From Tindallia magadiensis (lineage in GTDB: Bacteria > Bacillota > Clostridia > Peptostreptococcales > Tindalliaceae), in contig NZ_FOQA01000001.1 in assembly GCF_900113635.1 (NCBI RefSeq), forward strand, positions 248,001-312,000: 64,000 nucleotides of DNA. Direction: 5' to 3'. The translations under genes were made by a program, and so were the position numbers. Positions 26,417 through 35,654 of the stretch are shown piece after piece (position 1 is the first letter of the stretch; every line of letters starts with the position of its first letter). The notes below the pieces were generated by a model. That model did not search any database, was not told where the DNA came from, and saw only the letters and a list, made by a program, of their open reading frames with translations.

Positions 26417-26947
26417 TTATTCTTTCTGATACCAATCTTTCAGTTTTGCCAGCCTTGGATCTATTTCTGTTGTAGCAACCATATTACTGCATCGACATTC
26501 TCCGCCTTTCGACTCTTTCCCACATCGACTGCATATTCCTTGACAACCATTGCAACACAATAGTTTCAAAGGAATCGTTAACATTATTTGCTCATGAACA
26601 ACACTTTCTAAATCCAGTTGATTATTGCTATAATAAATGATCTCCTCATTCCATTCACTATCAACAAATGAATATTGCTGACTTTTATCAACTAACTGAA
26701 AGCTTTTTTTAACTTTTTCTGATTGACGAACCAAATCTAAACACCGTGCACAATTCATAGTAATTGTAACGATCATCTCTAGATTCATGATAATCTCATC
26801 TTGTATTTTTACTAATTGTACACTCGCCTCGATTGGTTGTTGAAAAGACACAGGATCTCCATGATAATCCAGTTTTGGCATATGATACGCATAAAGATAT
26901 TCTAATGAATTTTCTCTGCTTCTTAAAAAATCTGCTAAAGGAAACAT
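26417..26947 (-). CDS. yceD: YceD (DUF177) protein
   Basis: The 176-residue product has the DUF177 pattern: an N-terminal beta region, a CARCLDLV motif near 68 and a C-terminal cysteine cluster (CCNGC, CSRCG, CRCS at about 131-155). A conserved end follows (IDPRLAKLKDWY). YceD homologues are nearly always encoded just before rpmF. In E. coli and plants they affect 23S rRNA levels; the mechanism is unsettled. The four C-terminal cysteine pairs suggest metal binding (inference). The gene has its own consensus promoter. Confidence 0.92.
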   Translation of the reverse strand: MFPLADFLRSRENSLEYLYAYHMPKLDYHGDPVSFQQPIEASVQLVKIQDEIIMNLEMIVTITMNCARCLDLVRQSEKVKKSFQLVDKSQQYSFVDSEWNEEIIYYSNNQLDLESVVHEQIMLTIPLKLLCCNGCQGICSRCGKESKGGECRCSNMVATTEIDPRLAKLKDWYQKE

Positions 26948-26977
26948 TCAACTACCGCCTTCTTTATCAACAGAAAG

Positions 26978-27006
26978 ATTATATGGTGAAGAACTGTTTT
27001 TGTCAA
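26978..27006 (-). promoter_or_regulatory. Perfect sigma-A promoter of yceD-rpmF
   Basis: TTGACA and TATAAT, both exact, are spaced by 17 bases and lie about 30 bases upstream of the yceD start. This predicts strong constitutive expression, fitting a ribosomal protein unit. Confidence 0.92.
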
Positions 27007-27025
27007 GCGTTTCTACTAAGACATA

Positions 27026-28219
27026 TTAAACGATTGCTTTGGTTTCTCGTGCAATCATTAATTCTTCATTTGTTGGCATCAAGACAATTTTTACTGAAGA
27101 TTCATCTGTGCTTACGACAGTTTCTTTCCCTCTCACTCCATCATTCTTTTTGTTGTCTATTGTAGCACCCATGAACGAAAGATTTCTGCAAATCTCTCTT
27201 CTTGCAATATCAGAGTTTTCTCCAAGACCTGCCGTAAATACAATAGCGTCTAGTCCACCCATTTCTGCTGCATAAGCACCTATATATTTTGTTACTTTTT
27301 TATAAAAAATTTCCAAAGCTATTTTTGCTCTTTCATTTCCACCTTCTGCCGCTTCTTCTATATCTCTGAAGTCACTACTCACTCCAGAAATCCCAAGAAC
27401 TCCTGACTTTTTATTCATAATATTGTTGACATCATCAATGGACATGTTTTCTTTTTCCATGATAAAAGATATGATTGCGGGATCAATGTCACCACATCTC
27501 GTTCCCATAACTAGTCCTTCTAAAGGTGTAAAGCCCATTGTTGTATCTATCGACTCTCCATTTTGGATAGCCGCCATACTAGCTCCATTTCCTAAATGAC
27601 ATGTAACAATTTTCAGTTCTTCAAGTGGTTTTCCAAGTAGTTCCGCTGTTTTGATTGCTACATATTTATGAGAAGTCCCATGGAAACCATATCTTCTAAT
27701 TTTATATTTTTCATATAATTCATACGGAAGAGCATATAAGTAGGAAGAAGGTGGCATCGTTTGATGAAAGGCAGTATCAAAAACACCTACCATCGGAGTA
27801 TTAGGCATGATTTCCTTGCAGGCATAAATCCCCATCAAGTTTGGCGGATTGTGCAATGGCGCCAAATCAGAGCAATCCTCAAGCGCATCAATCACATCTT
27901 GAGTAATCATTACAGAACCAGAAAATTTTTCACCAGCATGTACAACACGATGTCCTACAGCATTAATTTCATCCATAGAACTCAATACGCCATAAGTTTT
28001 GTCTAATAACGCATCAATCAAAACTTTGATAGCATCTTTATGGTCTTTCAGTTCTGTTTCAATTATCTCTTTTTTCCCATTTGCAGGTTCATGTTTAACA
28101 AAGGATCCTTCCAACCCAATTCTTTCCGCAATTCCTTTTGCCAGCAGTTCTTCTCCTACCATATTAATAATCTGGTATTTTAATGACGAACTCCCGCAGT
28201 TTAAAACTAATACTTTCAT
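27026..28219 (-). CDS. ackA: Acetate kinase
   Basis: The 397-residue ASKHA-family kinase has the [12 protein letters not shown] phosphate-1 motif at residues 6-17, [13 protein letters not shown] near 145, [12 protein letters not shown] near 170, and [12 protein letters not shown] near 330. It interconverts acetyl-phosphate + ADP and acetate + ATP, a main energy step in fermenters. pta is not adjacent. An extended -10 promoter lies 25 bases upstream. It is divergent from tmcAL, whose enzyme uses acetate. Confidence 0.98.
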   Translation of the reverse strand: MKVLVLNCGSSSLKYQIINMVGEELLAKGIAERIGLEGSFVKHEPANGKKEIIETELKDHKDAIKVLIDALLDKTYGVLSSMDEINAVGHRVVHAGEKFSGSVMITQDVIDALEDCSDLAPLHNPPNLMGIYACKEIMPNTPMVGVFDTAFHQTMPPSSYLYALPYELYEKYKIRRYGFHGTSHKYVAIKTAELLGKPLEELKIVTCHLGNGASMAAIQNGESIDTTMGFTPLEGLVMGTRCGDIDPAIISFIMEKENMSIDDVNNIMNKKSGVLGISGVSSDFRDIEEAAEGGNERAKIALEIFYKKVTKYIGAYAAEMGGLDAIVFTAGLGENSDIARREICRNLSFMGATIDNKKNDGVRGKETVVSTDESSVKIVLMPTNEELMIARETKAIV

Positions 28220-28243
28220 TCAAAAAACCTCCTATACTCTATT

Positions 28244-28252
28244 ATTATAGCA
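28244..28252 (-). promoter_or_regulatory. Extended -10 promoter of ackA
   Basis: TGCTATAAT gives a perfect -10 with an upstream TG; no convincing -35 is seen. AGGAGG and the ackA ATG follow. Confidence 0.6.
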
Positions 28253-28336
28253 AATGATCCAATCTTATTTATTAACATAACAATCATAATAAAAAAACAA
28301 GATGATTTCAAGTTTTTGAAGGTTAAAATATTAAAC

Positions 28337-28356
28337 TGTGGTAAAATAATACCACA
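28337..28356. repeat. 20-base palindrome in the ackA-tmcAL divergent region
   Basis: TGTGGTA and TACCACA are perfect 7-base arms around a 6-base AT spacer. The left arm includes TGGTAAAAT, a possible extended -10 for tmcAL, so a protein bound here would block that promoter. Confidence 0.65.
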
Positions 28357-28391
28357 TACACTTTAATATTATAGCAAAGGAATGATTGTTA

Positions 28392-29624
28392 ATGAAAGTT
28401 TTAGGACTTATTACTGAATACAACCCATTTCATAATGGTCACCTATATCATTTAGAAAAATCCAAAAGTATTACAGGTTCAGATTATAGTGTCGCCGTCA
28501 TGAGTGGTCACTTTATGCAACGTGGTGAACCTGCAATGATCAATAAATGGCTAAGAGCAGAGATGGCTATTAAAAATGGTGTTGATTTGGTGATCGAGCT
28601 TCCGACCATCTATGCTTGCTCAACAGCTGACCAGTTTACCAAAGGCAGTATATCGCTCTTAAGTAAGATGAATATAATAGACCATATCTGTTTCGGAAGT
28701 GAATCTGGTGATATTGGCATTTTTGAAAAAATAAGTAGTTTATTAACAGACCCACCAGCATCACTGAACCTATTGGTTAAACATTATCTGGATAATGGTA
28801 ATTCTTTTGCCCGTGCTCAGCAATTGGCCATATCAAATTTTTACCCTTCTCCTCAAATTAAATCTTTTTTTCAACAACCAAATAATATTCTTGGTATGCT
28901 TTATATGAAACATTTGAAACAACTAAACTCCAATATTATTCCATATACGATCAAAAGGATTGGTGCACAATATCACTCAAAAGAGCTAAGTAATATCAGC
29001 AGCGCGACTGGTATTCGTACTCATATTGATGGAATTAACTCTTTACCAGTAATTAAAAGTTCTATTCCTGATCATTCATACCAAATATTAAGAGCATACT
29101 TGGCCGAAAATAAAACCATCGTCAAAACAGATGATCTGGACTTGTTATTAATGGGAATAGTCAAAAGAATGACCATTCATGATTTCAGAAACCTTCCAGA
29201 CGTAACCGAAGGACTTGAAAATAGATTAATGAATTGTGCCAAAAAACATAGAACTTCAATAGAATTTTGCAAATGCGTTAAATCTAAAAGATACCCCCAA
29301 ACAAGAATTCAACGAATTTTAATGCACGCCCTTCTAAATATACAAAAAAAAGATACTTATCTATTTCATCACAAAAAAGCGCCCTCTTACATTCGAGTAT
29401 TGGCATTTAATGAAAAAGGTAGATTACTGTTAAGAAAATGCAAAGAGTTAAGTTCGCTCCCTATAATAACAAAAGTAGCAGATTTTAATCCTAAAAGCAC
29501 TTCTGAGGAACGTATGTTAGAAATAGACTTGCAAGCAACCGACTTATATCATCTATCACTTCCAAACAGCTATTCAAAAAAAGGTAGACTGGATTATTTG
29601 CAGAGTCCCCTTTTTATAACGTAA
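28392..29624 (+). CDS. tmcAL: tRNA(Met) cytidine acetate ligase TmcAL (YlbM)
   Basis: The 410-residue product has a nucleotidyltransferase-type ATP site (GLITEYNPFHNGHLYHLEKSK; HNGH near residue 18), SGHFMQRGEPA near 40 and CFGSESGD near 100. A family-typical helical C-terminus with DLYHLSLPN follows. TmcAL activates acetate with ATP and acetylates C34 of elongator tRNA-Met. ATG 28392 follows AAAGGAA; a TTG two codons upstream is less likely. It is one of only two protein genes on the plus strand, divergent from ackA. Confidence 0.94.
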   Translation: MKVLGLITEYNPFHNGHLYHLEKSKSITGSDYSVAVMSGHFMQRGEPAMINKWLRAEMAIKNGVDLVIELPTIYACSTADQFTKGSISLLSKMNIIDHICFGSESGDIGIFEKISSLLTDPPASLNLLVKHYLDNGNSFARAQQLAISNFYPSPQIKSFFQQPNNILGMLYMKHLKQLNSNIIPYTIKRIGAQYHSKELSNISSATGIRTHIDGINSLPVIKSSIPDHSYQILRAYLAENKTIVKTDDLDLLLMGIVKRMTIHDFRNLPDVTEGLENRLMNCAKKHRTSIEFCKCVKSKRYPQTRIQRILMHALLNIQKKDTYLFHHKKAPSYIRVLAFNEKGRLLLRKCKELSSLPIITKVADFNPKSTSEERMLEIDLQATDLYHLSLPNSYSKKGRLDYLQSPLFIT

Positions 29625-29642
29625 AGAATGATACTTTTATGC

Positions 29643-30095
29643 TCAGCTTTGATTCATCCGATGTAGTTCTTTTCGATTTTCAGAAATCACATCTAACATT
29701 TCACGAGCTGTTTCTTCTGCATCTTGTAAAAGTTCATCGGTATACTCTCTAGCACTCTGCTTCATATCTCTAGAAGCCTGTTGCGCATGCTTTATTATCT
29801 CCTCAGCTTTCGCTCTAGCCATTTTCACAATCTCGTCCTCTTCCACTAAGCTTTCAGAGTGTTTTCGCGCCTCTTCTATCGTTCGTTCTCCTTCACGCTG
29901 AGCTTCTTGCAGTATTCTTTGTCTCTCTTCTTTAATCCATTGAGCTTGTTTCATTTCATCGGGTAGGTGTATTCTTATCTCCTTAACAATTTCTAATAGT
30001 TCACCTTTATCAACCATTACTCGATGTGCAAAAGGGATAGTTGACCCACTTTCAATGATATCTTCTAATTCTTCAAGCAATTGCAATACATCCAA
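29643..30095 (-). CDS. Coiled-coil protein, conserved next to coaD, function unknown
   Basis: The 150-residue, highly charged product is mostly helical. A short N-terminal segment (LLEELEDIIESGSTIPFAHRVM) is followed by a long coiled coil rich in E, R, Q and A from about residue 45 to 145. The repeat style recalls DivIVA-like proteins or the F0 b-subunit, but I do not recognise a DivIVA N-terminal motif or a membrane segment. The start is TTG 30095, seven bases after GAGGAGG. It follows coaD by 17 bases, an arrangement seen in Clostridia, where it is often labelled simply ATPase. Function is unknown. Confidence 0.75.
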   Translation of the reverse strand: MDVLQLLEELEDIIESGSTIPFAHRVMVDKGELLEIVKEIRIHLPDEMKQAQWIKEERQRILQEAQREGERTIEEARKHSESLVEEDEIVKMARAKAEEIIKHAQQASRDMKQSAREYTDELLQDAEETAREMLDVISENRKELHRMNQS

Positions 30096-30112
30096 AGCCG
30101 TCCCTCCTCAAC

Positions 30113-30595
30113 TTATTCTTTTTTAAATCCTCGAACGATTTCATGCTCAATAATTTCTGGTACTAACTCCTTAATACAACCACCTAACCGAGCAACTTCT
30201 TTCACAACACTTGAGCTTAAATATGAGTACTGACTTTGAGTCATTAAAAACATCGTTTCTATATTTTGATTTAGCTTTCGATTCATTAATGCCATTTGAA
30301 ATTCATACTCAAAATCCGATACCGCTCTCAACCCTTTAATAATAACCTTTGCATTTTTCTCATTTGCAAAGTCCACTAAGAGACCCGAGTACGCCTCAAC
30401 GGTAACATTAGTTAGATTTTGAGTAACTTTCTCTATTAGTTCTACTCTTTTACTTAAAGAAAACATAGGTTTTTTCGAATGATTCGACATAACCGTTACC
30501 ACCACTTCATCATAAACAGATGCTGCTCTTAGAATAATATCCAAGTGACCATTTGTAATAGGATCAAAACTTCCCGGATAAATTGCTACGGTCAT
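30113..30595 (-). CDS. coaD: Phosphopantetheine adenylyltransferase CoaD
   Basis: The 160-residue product has the PPAT signature [17 protein letters not shown] at residues 5-21 and the second adenylyl motif [16 protein letters not shown] near 126. It transfers AMP to 4'-phosphopantetheine, the penultimate step of CoA synthesis. ATG 30595 overlaps the rsmD TGA by four bases and is 9 bases from GGAGGG; an ATG at 30604 abuts the ribosome site. coaBC, for the previous steps, is at 46129-47337. Confidence 0.97.
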   Translation of the reverse strand: MTVAIYPGSFDPITNGHLDIILRAASVYDEVVVTVMSNHSKKPMFSLSKRVELIEKVTQNLTNVTVEAYSGLLVDFANEKNAKVIIKGLRAVSDFEYEFQMALMNRKLNQNIETMFLMTQSQYSYLSSSVVKEVARLGGCIKELVPEIIEHEIVRGFKKE

Positions 30596-31155
30596 TTCAT
30601 GCATCCCTCCTTCTTGAAATAAGAAATCATGCTATCACCATATTTTTTTTGTTTTGTTTGTATTAATGCTTCTATTTTTTTTGATAGAATTTCTGCCTTG
30701 CTGTGTTCAACAACGATTATGCCATCTTCACTTAATAACTCATATTTGCTTATTAATTCTAGTGTTGGGTTTACAAGTTGCTGCTGATAGGGTGGATCTA
30801 GAAAAATGATATCTGCTTGGATTTTATTTTGATATAATTGTCGAATCGCCAAGCTAACTTCTTGATGAAGTATGGTTGCAGAGGTTTCTAATCTGGCTTT
30901 TATTAAATTTTCTTTGATGCATTTTACGTGTCCTGATGACCATTCAACAAAGTACACATGAGCGGCGCCACGAGAAATACATTCGATTCCTAGCCCACCA
31001 GATCCAGCAAACAAGTCTATCACTATACTGGAAATTACTTTATGTTGGATAGTATTAAAAACTGATTCTTTCACCCTATCGGTAGTAGGTCTGACCAGAT
31101 CTCCTTTCGGTGCTTTTATTTTATGTCCTTTAGCAACTCCTGAAATAATTCTCAT
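30592..31155 (-). CDS. rsmD: 16S rRNA (guanine966-N2)-methyltransferase RsmD
   Basis: The 187-residue Rossmann methyltransferase has [17 protein letters not shown] at the start and [13 protein letters not shown] near residue 22. The SAM-binding [14 protein letters not shown] lies near 45, and the catalytic DPPY (IFLDPPYQQ) near 120. It methylates G966 of 16S rRNA. It is coupled with coaD, a pairing conserved across bacteria. Confidence 0.96.
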   Translation of the reverse strand: MRIISGVAKGHKIKAPKGDLVRPTTDRVKESVFNTIQHKVISSIVIDLFAGSGGLGIECISRGAAHVYFVEWSSGHVKCIKENLIKARLETSATILHQEVSLAIRQLYQNKIQADIIFLDPPYQQQLVNPTLELISKYELLSEDGIIVVEHSKAEILSKKIEALIQTKQKKYGDSMISYFKKEGCMK

Positions 31156-31205
31156 GTAACATCTCCTGGAATTTTATCATATAAAATAATAAGGCTTTTT
31201 TCTTC

Positions 31206-32837
31206 TTACTCTATAGATATGATGTAATAATATAACGGCTGTCCGCCTTCATAAACTTCAACTTCAACATCTTTATACTTCAAAGTCATTTGCTTCTGTA
31301 GCTCTTTCGCTTCTTCTAATGTCGTATCTTCACCATAATAAATAGTCATTATTTCATCTTGCACCGTAATCATTTTCTCCACTAATTCTGCTGATACTTC
31401 ATTAAGATTATTTCCTGCAGAACGAATCTCCTTGTCACTTAAGCCAATAATTTCATCTTTAGAAATTGTCATCCCATTAAAGCTAGTGTCTCGTACTGCA
31501 TATGTAACCTGACCCGTCTTAACTTCACGAATGGCTTGATTCATTGCTAATTCATTCTCTGTCGGCTTAACATCCGGATTGAAGGCTAGTATTGCAGAAA
31601 TACCTTGAGGAATGGTTTTGGTTGGTATAACGGTTATGCTTTTGTCTGATATCCCTTTTGCTTGATTAGCAGCCATAATGATATTACTGTTATTTGGCAT
31701 AATAAAGATATGCTCTGCATCGATCTTTTCTATAGCGTTTAAAAAATCTTCTGTGCTTGGATTCATTGTTTGTCCACCTTCTATGATTACATCGACACAG
31801 AAATCTTCCATAATACTTTTTAGGCCTTGTCCCATTGCTACAGATATCATCCCATATGGTTTTGAAGAAACATTATCAGTGGTAACTTTTTCTTCCTTTG
31901 GTTTGAAATTTTTATGCTGATGCTGAAGTTTCATATTATCAATTTTAATGTCAGTTAAGTCACCTATCTTAAGGGCCTCTTCCAGCACTTTTCCAGGATG
32001 ATTCGTATGAATATGTACTTTCATTAATTTTTCATTAGCAACAACTAACATCGAGTCACCATGATGTGTAATTTTGGATTTAAAAATTGCTACGTCAGCA
32101 TCTTTAGCATTGATGATAAATTCTGTACAATAACCAAAATGAATTTCTCCCGGATCTACTTCATACAAATAAGGATAATTCTCTTGATTATCTTTATTCT
32201 TATCCAGTACGAAGTCTTTTTCACCAAAAATCCCTTTTAAAGCCCCTTCCATTATCGCTACTAAACCTTTTCCACCAGAGTCTACTACTCCGGCTTCTTT
32301 TAATACTCTCAACTGATCCGGTGTTCTTTCTAGTGATTCGTTTGCTTTTAGGATAACCAACCTTAAAAACCTTTCAATATCTTCTTCTTTCTCCGCTAGC
32401 ATCATCGCAGCATCTGCACTTTCTCTGGCTACCGTTAATATTGTTCCTTCTGTAGGTTTCATCACTGCCTGATAAGCTGTATCTGAAGCATTCTTCATTG
32501 CCATAGCAATATCTTTAACTGTAATTTCTTTTTTTGTTTTTAAGCTCTTAGCAAAACCACGAAACAATTGAGAAAGAATAACCCCCGAATTCCCTCGAGC
32601 TCCCATTAATGATCCATTTGCGACCGCTTCTGCTAATTCATCTATGTTTTCGGTCTCACTCTTATTTAATTCCTTGATCGCAGCTTCAACTGTTAATGTC
32701 ATATTTGTGCCCGTATCACCATCCGGAACAGGAAAAACATTTAGCGAATTAATTATTTCCTGCTGGTCTAGTAATGACTGTCTGGCTGAAATCATCATAT
32801 TTCTATAGTTTTTTCCATTAATTGTCTGCGTATTCAA
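31206..32837 (-). CDS. fakA: Fatty acid kinase FakA-like (YloV, DAK-phosphatase family), TTG start
   Basis: The 543-residue product has an N-terminal DhaL kinase domain (NVFPVPDGDTGTNMTLT near residue 31 with the Mg-binding aspartates; ARGNSGVILSQLFRG near 80). A middle domain follows, then a C-terminal DegV-like YloV domain (MPNNSNIIMAANQA near 380). FakA phosphorylates fatty acids presented by FakB proteins, feeding PlsY after PlsX. No fakB is in this window. TTG 32837 is seven bases after AGGAGG. It is in one unit with asp23. Confidence 0.92.
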   Translation of the reverse strand: MNTQTINGKNYRNMMISARQSLLDQQEIINSLNVFPVPDGDTGTNMTLTVEAAIKELNKSETENIDELAEAVANGSLMGARGNSGVILSQLFRGFAKSLKTKKEITVKDIAMAMKNASDTAYQAVMKPTEGTILTVARESADAAMMLAEKEEDIERFLRLVILKANESLERTPDQLRVLKEAGVVDSGGKGLVAIMEGALKGIFGEKDFVLDKNKDNQENYPYLYEVDPGEIHFGYCTEFIINAKDADVAIFKSKITHHGDSMLVVANEKLMKVHIHTNHPGKVLEEALKIGDLTDIKIDNMKLQHQHKNFKPKEEKVTTDNVSSKPYGMISVAMGQGLKSIMEDFCVDVIIEGGQTMNPSTEDFLNAIEKIDAEHIFIMPNNSNIIMAANQAKGISDKSITVIPTKTIPQGISAILAFNPDVKPTENELAMNQAIREVKTGQVTYAVRDTSFNGMTISKDEIIGLSDKEIRSAGNNLNEVSAELVEKMITVQDEIMTIYYGEDTTLEEAKELQKQMTLKYKDVEVEVYEGGQPLYYYIISIE

Positions 32838-32854
32838 AACCGTACCTCCTTAAA

Positions 32855-33211
32855 TTACTTGTGCACACGCACACCCTGTATGTTGACATTCACTTTTGTC
32901 ACATCCATACCTGTCAGGGTTTCAAGATTATACTTTACTTTTTCAATGATATTATTTGCCACAACAGAAATACGAGTACCAAACTCAATAATAACATACA
33001 AGTCGATTTCTATTTGATTTTCATCTGTATGCACTTTTACCCCTCTACTGGATTGTTCTCTTTTAAAAAGTTCAACCAAACCACCAGCAGCAGTTTTAGT
33101 CACCATCCCCACTACTCCATAGCATTCCATAGCAGAAAGTCCTGATATCGAAGCAAGAACATGGTCATCAATAATGGTCGTACCGTATTGGTTTGTTATT
33201 TTACCCGGCAT
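32855..33211 (-). CDS. Asp23/YloU family envelope stress protein
   Basis: The 118-residue Asp23/Gls24 domain protein starts GKITNQYGTTIIDDHVLASI and has the family core SAMECYGVVGM near residue 27. ENQIEIDLYVIIEFGTRI follows at about 64-81. In Staphylococcus the homologue is membrane-linked and tied to cell-wall stress; the YloU branch is nearly always paired with fakA, as here with 17 bases between. A good sigma-A promoter lies about 120 bases upstream. Confidence 0.93.
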   Translation of the reverse strand: MPGKITNQYGTTIIDDHVLASISGLSAMECYGVVGMVTKTAAGGLVELFKREQSSRGVKVHTDENQIEIDLYVIIEFGTRISVVANNIIEKVKYNLETLTGMDVTKVNVNIQGVRVHK

Positions 33212-33329
33212 TATAGTCCCTCCTTGTTATTAGCTAAGAAATGATTTATTCAACATCACTATTTAGGATAAATGATTACGCCAAAATTCAATAGAAATAA
33301 TTGGTATTTGCATTATATAATATATACAC

Positions 33330-33358
33330 ATTGTATAGTAAACACGGTCATTCTTCAA
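33330..33358 (-). promoter_or_regulatory. Promoter of asp23-fakA
   Basis: TTGAAG and TACAAT lie 17 bases apart, in the 242-base thiN-asp23 gap. A second TATAAT-like stretch lies slightly downstream. rpmB and spoVM, found here in Bacillus, are not present on either strand. Confidence 0.6.
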
Positions 33359-33453
33359 GATTTATGAGTTGACTTGCTCTTCCCAGACATTCTATCGTCA
33401 GGTGTATGGTCATCATTTCTTTTTTGCAAGAATCTCTCATTTTATATATTAGA

Positions 33454-34098
33454 TTATACGGAAAGTTGTTTATTTCTAATAGCCAACAATGTAGCATCTT
33501 TTATTTTCACCTTTTGAATACTTTTTTTCACTACATTACTGACACATAAACTTGTGCCTTGGGATACAGATTTATCGACAAGTGGATATTCAAAACCTTC
33601 CAGAGAGATTATTCCCGGATCTTCATTCAAAGGAATAAAAGAAACCGTTTCACCTATTTGCCAATGTAGTTCGCTATTTTTATCAAGGTATTGTATTTCG
33701 AAATGCTCATCGATTATTTCTCCTAAGATACCACTATCTGCAATTTTTTTCAAAAGAAAAATATTGCTAACACTGTGATCAATCCTATTACCAATACCTC
33801 CTAGCACCGTTATTTTTTCAGCCTTCAAGTTTATTGCTGCATCAATCGCAATTTCTGTATCCGTATAATCCTTCTTAACATCATATTCTTTTACCGGAAT
33901 ATTATACTTTCTAATCCACTCTAAATCTTTATCGTTAACAGAATCCATATCTCCAACCATTAAATCTGGTATGCAATAGATTTCATGCAGGTATCTGGCC
34001 GCTCCATCTACACAGATGATATAATTATATCGTGGAGCTATCCCTCTTAAATAGCCTAAATTATATATCTCTCCATTAGTTACGATAAGAATTTTCAT
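33454..34098 (-). CDS. thiN: Thiamine pyrophosphokinase
   Basis: The 214-residue product has the TPK motifs YIICVDGAARYL near residue 27, PDLMVGDMDSV near 45, and DYTDTEIAIDAA near 77. GGIGNRIDHSVSNI follows near 100, and a beta-sandwich C-terminal domain. It converts thiamine to thiamine diphosphate with ATP. It ends the rsgA-rpe-thiN run, its ATG overlapping the rpe stop. Confidence 0.95.
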   Translation of the reverse strand: MKILIVTNGEIYNLGYLRGIAPRYNYIICVDGAARYLHEIYCIPDLMVGDMDSVNDKDLEWIRKYNIPVKEYDVKKDYTDTEIAIDAAINLKAEKITVLGGIGNRIDHSVSNIFLLKKIADSGILGEIIDEHFEIQYLDKNSELHWQIGETVSFIPLNEDPGIISLEGFEYPLVDKSVSQGTSLCVSNVVKKSIQKVKIKDATLLAIRNKQLSV

Positions 34099-34763
34099 CT
34101 TTCTTCCTCACTTACTGCAGCAGCTCTTAAGTGCTTGACCGCCTCAGCTGGTTTTGTTGAATTAAAAATAGCCGACCCAGCTACAAAAATATCCGCACCA
34201 GCTTGAGATATTTTACTAATGTTATTTTGATTAACACCACCATCAACTTGTATTTTTACATTTAAGCCTTTTTTTTCAATCATTGCTTTTAAGCTTGTTA
34301 TTTTCCTCAGTGATCCATTAATAAATTTTTGACCACCAAACCCAGGATTAACAGACATTACCAGCACCATATCCAGCTGATCTAAAACGTAATCCAGCAA
34401 ATATTCAGGGGTTGATGGATTTAAAGCTACTCCAACTTTCGTCCCCGTTGATTTAACCTGTTGTATAATTCGATCTAGATGAACACATGCCTCTGCCTGT
34501 ACTGTAATCATGTCAGCACCTGCTTCAGCGAACGTCTCAATGTATTTTTCTGGTTCTACAATCATTAAATGAACGTCAAAAGGCATATCAGTTACCCGTC
34601 TTAATGATTCAACGACTACTGGTCCTATCGTTATGTTTGGTACAAATCGACCATCCATAACATCAATGTGCAGCATATCACAACCTGCTTCTTCAACCAA
34701 TTTTATAGATTTATTCAGGTTAGCAAAGTCTGCTGCCAAAATAGATGGAGCAATTAATTTCAT
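34095..34763 (-). CDS. rpe: Ribulose-phosphate 3-epimerase
   Basis: The 222-residue TIM-barrel enzyme has APSILAADFANL at the start and HIDVMDGRFVPNITIG near residue 33. HLMIVEPEKYI, LVMSVNPGFGGQKF and VDGGVNQNNI carry the metal and phosphate-binding residues. It interconverts ribulose-5-P and xylulose-5-P. ATG 34763 overlaps the rsgA stop by one base (TGATG), and AGGAGG is well placed. Confidence 0.97.
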   Translation of the reverse strand: MKLIAPSILAADFANLNKSIKLVEEAGCDMLHIDVMDGRFVPNITIGPVVVESLRRVTDMPFDVHLMIVEPEKYIETFAEAGADMITVQAEACVHLDRIIQQVKSTGTKVGVALNPSTPEYLLDYVLDQLDMVLVMSVNPGFGGQKFINGSLRKITSLKAMIEKKGLNVKIQVDGGVNQNNISKISQAGADIFVAGSAIFNSTKPAEAVKHLRAAAVSEEER

Positions 34764-35644
34764 CAACAGTACCTCCTGTCTGATTTTATTTCTTCCACTA
34801 TATTTTGATAATTCTTATATCTATGTTCCATGATTTTACCATCACTGACCGCTTTTTTTATATTGCAACCAGGCTCTTTTAAGTGAAGGCACGACAAGAA
34901 GCGACATGAACTTTCTAGGGCTAAAAATTCCTTAAAATATAATTTAACTTCTTCATATTTAAGATCACTTGCTTTCAGTGTGCTAAAACCTGGAGTATCA
35001 GCAATCCAAGTGCCTTCGTCGGCCCATAATAATTCTGTAAATCGCGTCGTATGTTTCCCACGTTGAATTTTTTCACTAATTTTTCCAGTTTTAAGCTCAA
35101 AGCTTGGATAAAGCTTATTAATCAAAGAGGATTTACCCACTCCAGAAGCACCAGCTAAAGCCGTTGTGTTACCGGCTAAAAAACTTCTTAACGATTCTAT
35201 CCCATCTCCAGATTTTGCACTGATAAAAAATACAGGGTAACCTATTTTTTGATATCCAGATAAAATTTCATCAAACGTCTCTTCATCTTCCAAGTCGATT
35301 TTATTAAAACAAATCCCTATTTGATACCTTTGTATTTCCGCTCTAAGCAATATTCTGTCAAGTAAAACAAAGTTCGGAGTTGGTTCTTTAACCGAAAACA
35401 CAGCTAAAATTTGATCTAAGTTAGATAATGGCGGTCTTAGCATTTCGTTTTTCCTTGGTAAAACTTCTTCAACAACTCCTTCTTTCAACTGTTCATTTAT
35501 TATTGAAAACTTGACCCAGTCACCAGTAATAGGCGTAATCCCCATTTTTTTCAAAATACCTCTTCCTTTACAAACAACGACTGATTTATTGTCTTGTACG
35601 TAAAAAAAACCACTTAGAGCTTTAATGATCCTACCTTCCTTCAT
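34763..35644 (-). CDS. rsgA: Ribosome small-subunit-dependent GTPase RsgA
   Basis: The 293-residue circularly permuted GTPase has an N-terminal OB-fold (residues 1-65). NKIDLEDEE (G4) precedes GASGVGKSSLIN (G1) and DTPGFST (G3). A C-terminal zinc knuckle includes CRFLSCLHLKEPGC. RsgA checks the decoding centre of maturing 30S subunits. It follows prkC, the standard order, and homologous kinases can phosphorylate it in Firmicutes. Confidence 0.97.
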   Translation of the reverse strand: MKEGRIIKALSGFFYVQDNKSVVVCKGRGILKKMGITPITGDWVKFSIINEQLKEGVVEEVLPRKNEMLRPPLSNLDQILAVFSVKEPTPNFVLLDRILLRAEIQRYQIGICFNKIDLEDEETFDEILSGYQKIGYPVFFISAKSGDGIESLRSFLAGNTTALAGASGVGKSSLINKLYPSFELKTGKISEKIQRGKHTTRFTELLWADEGTWIADTPGFSTLKASDLKYEEVKLYFKEFLALESSCRFLSCLHLKEPGCNIKKAVSDGKIMEHRYKNYQNIVEEIKSDRRYC

Positions 35645-35654
35645 ATGAACCTCC

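Noticed and set aside
33348-33440. 30-codon minus-strand frame after thiN, considered as spoVM
   Set aside because: It has no ribosome site, does not resemble SpoVM, and overlaps the asp23-fakA promoter.
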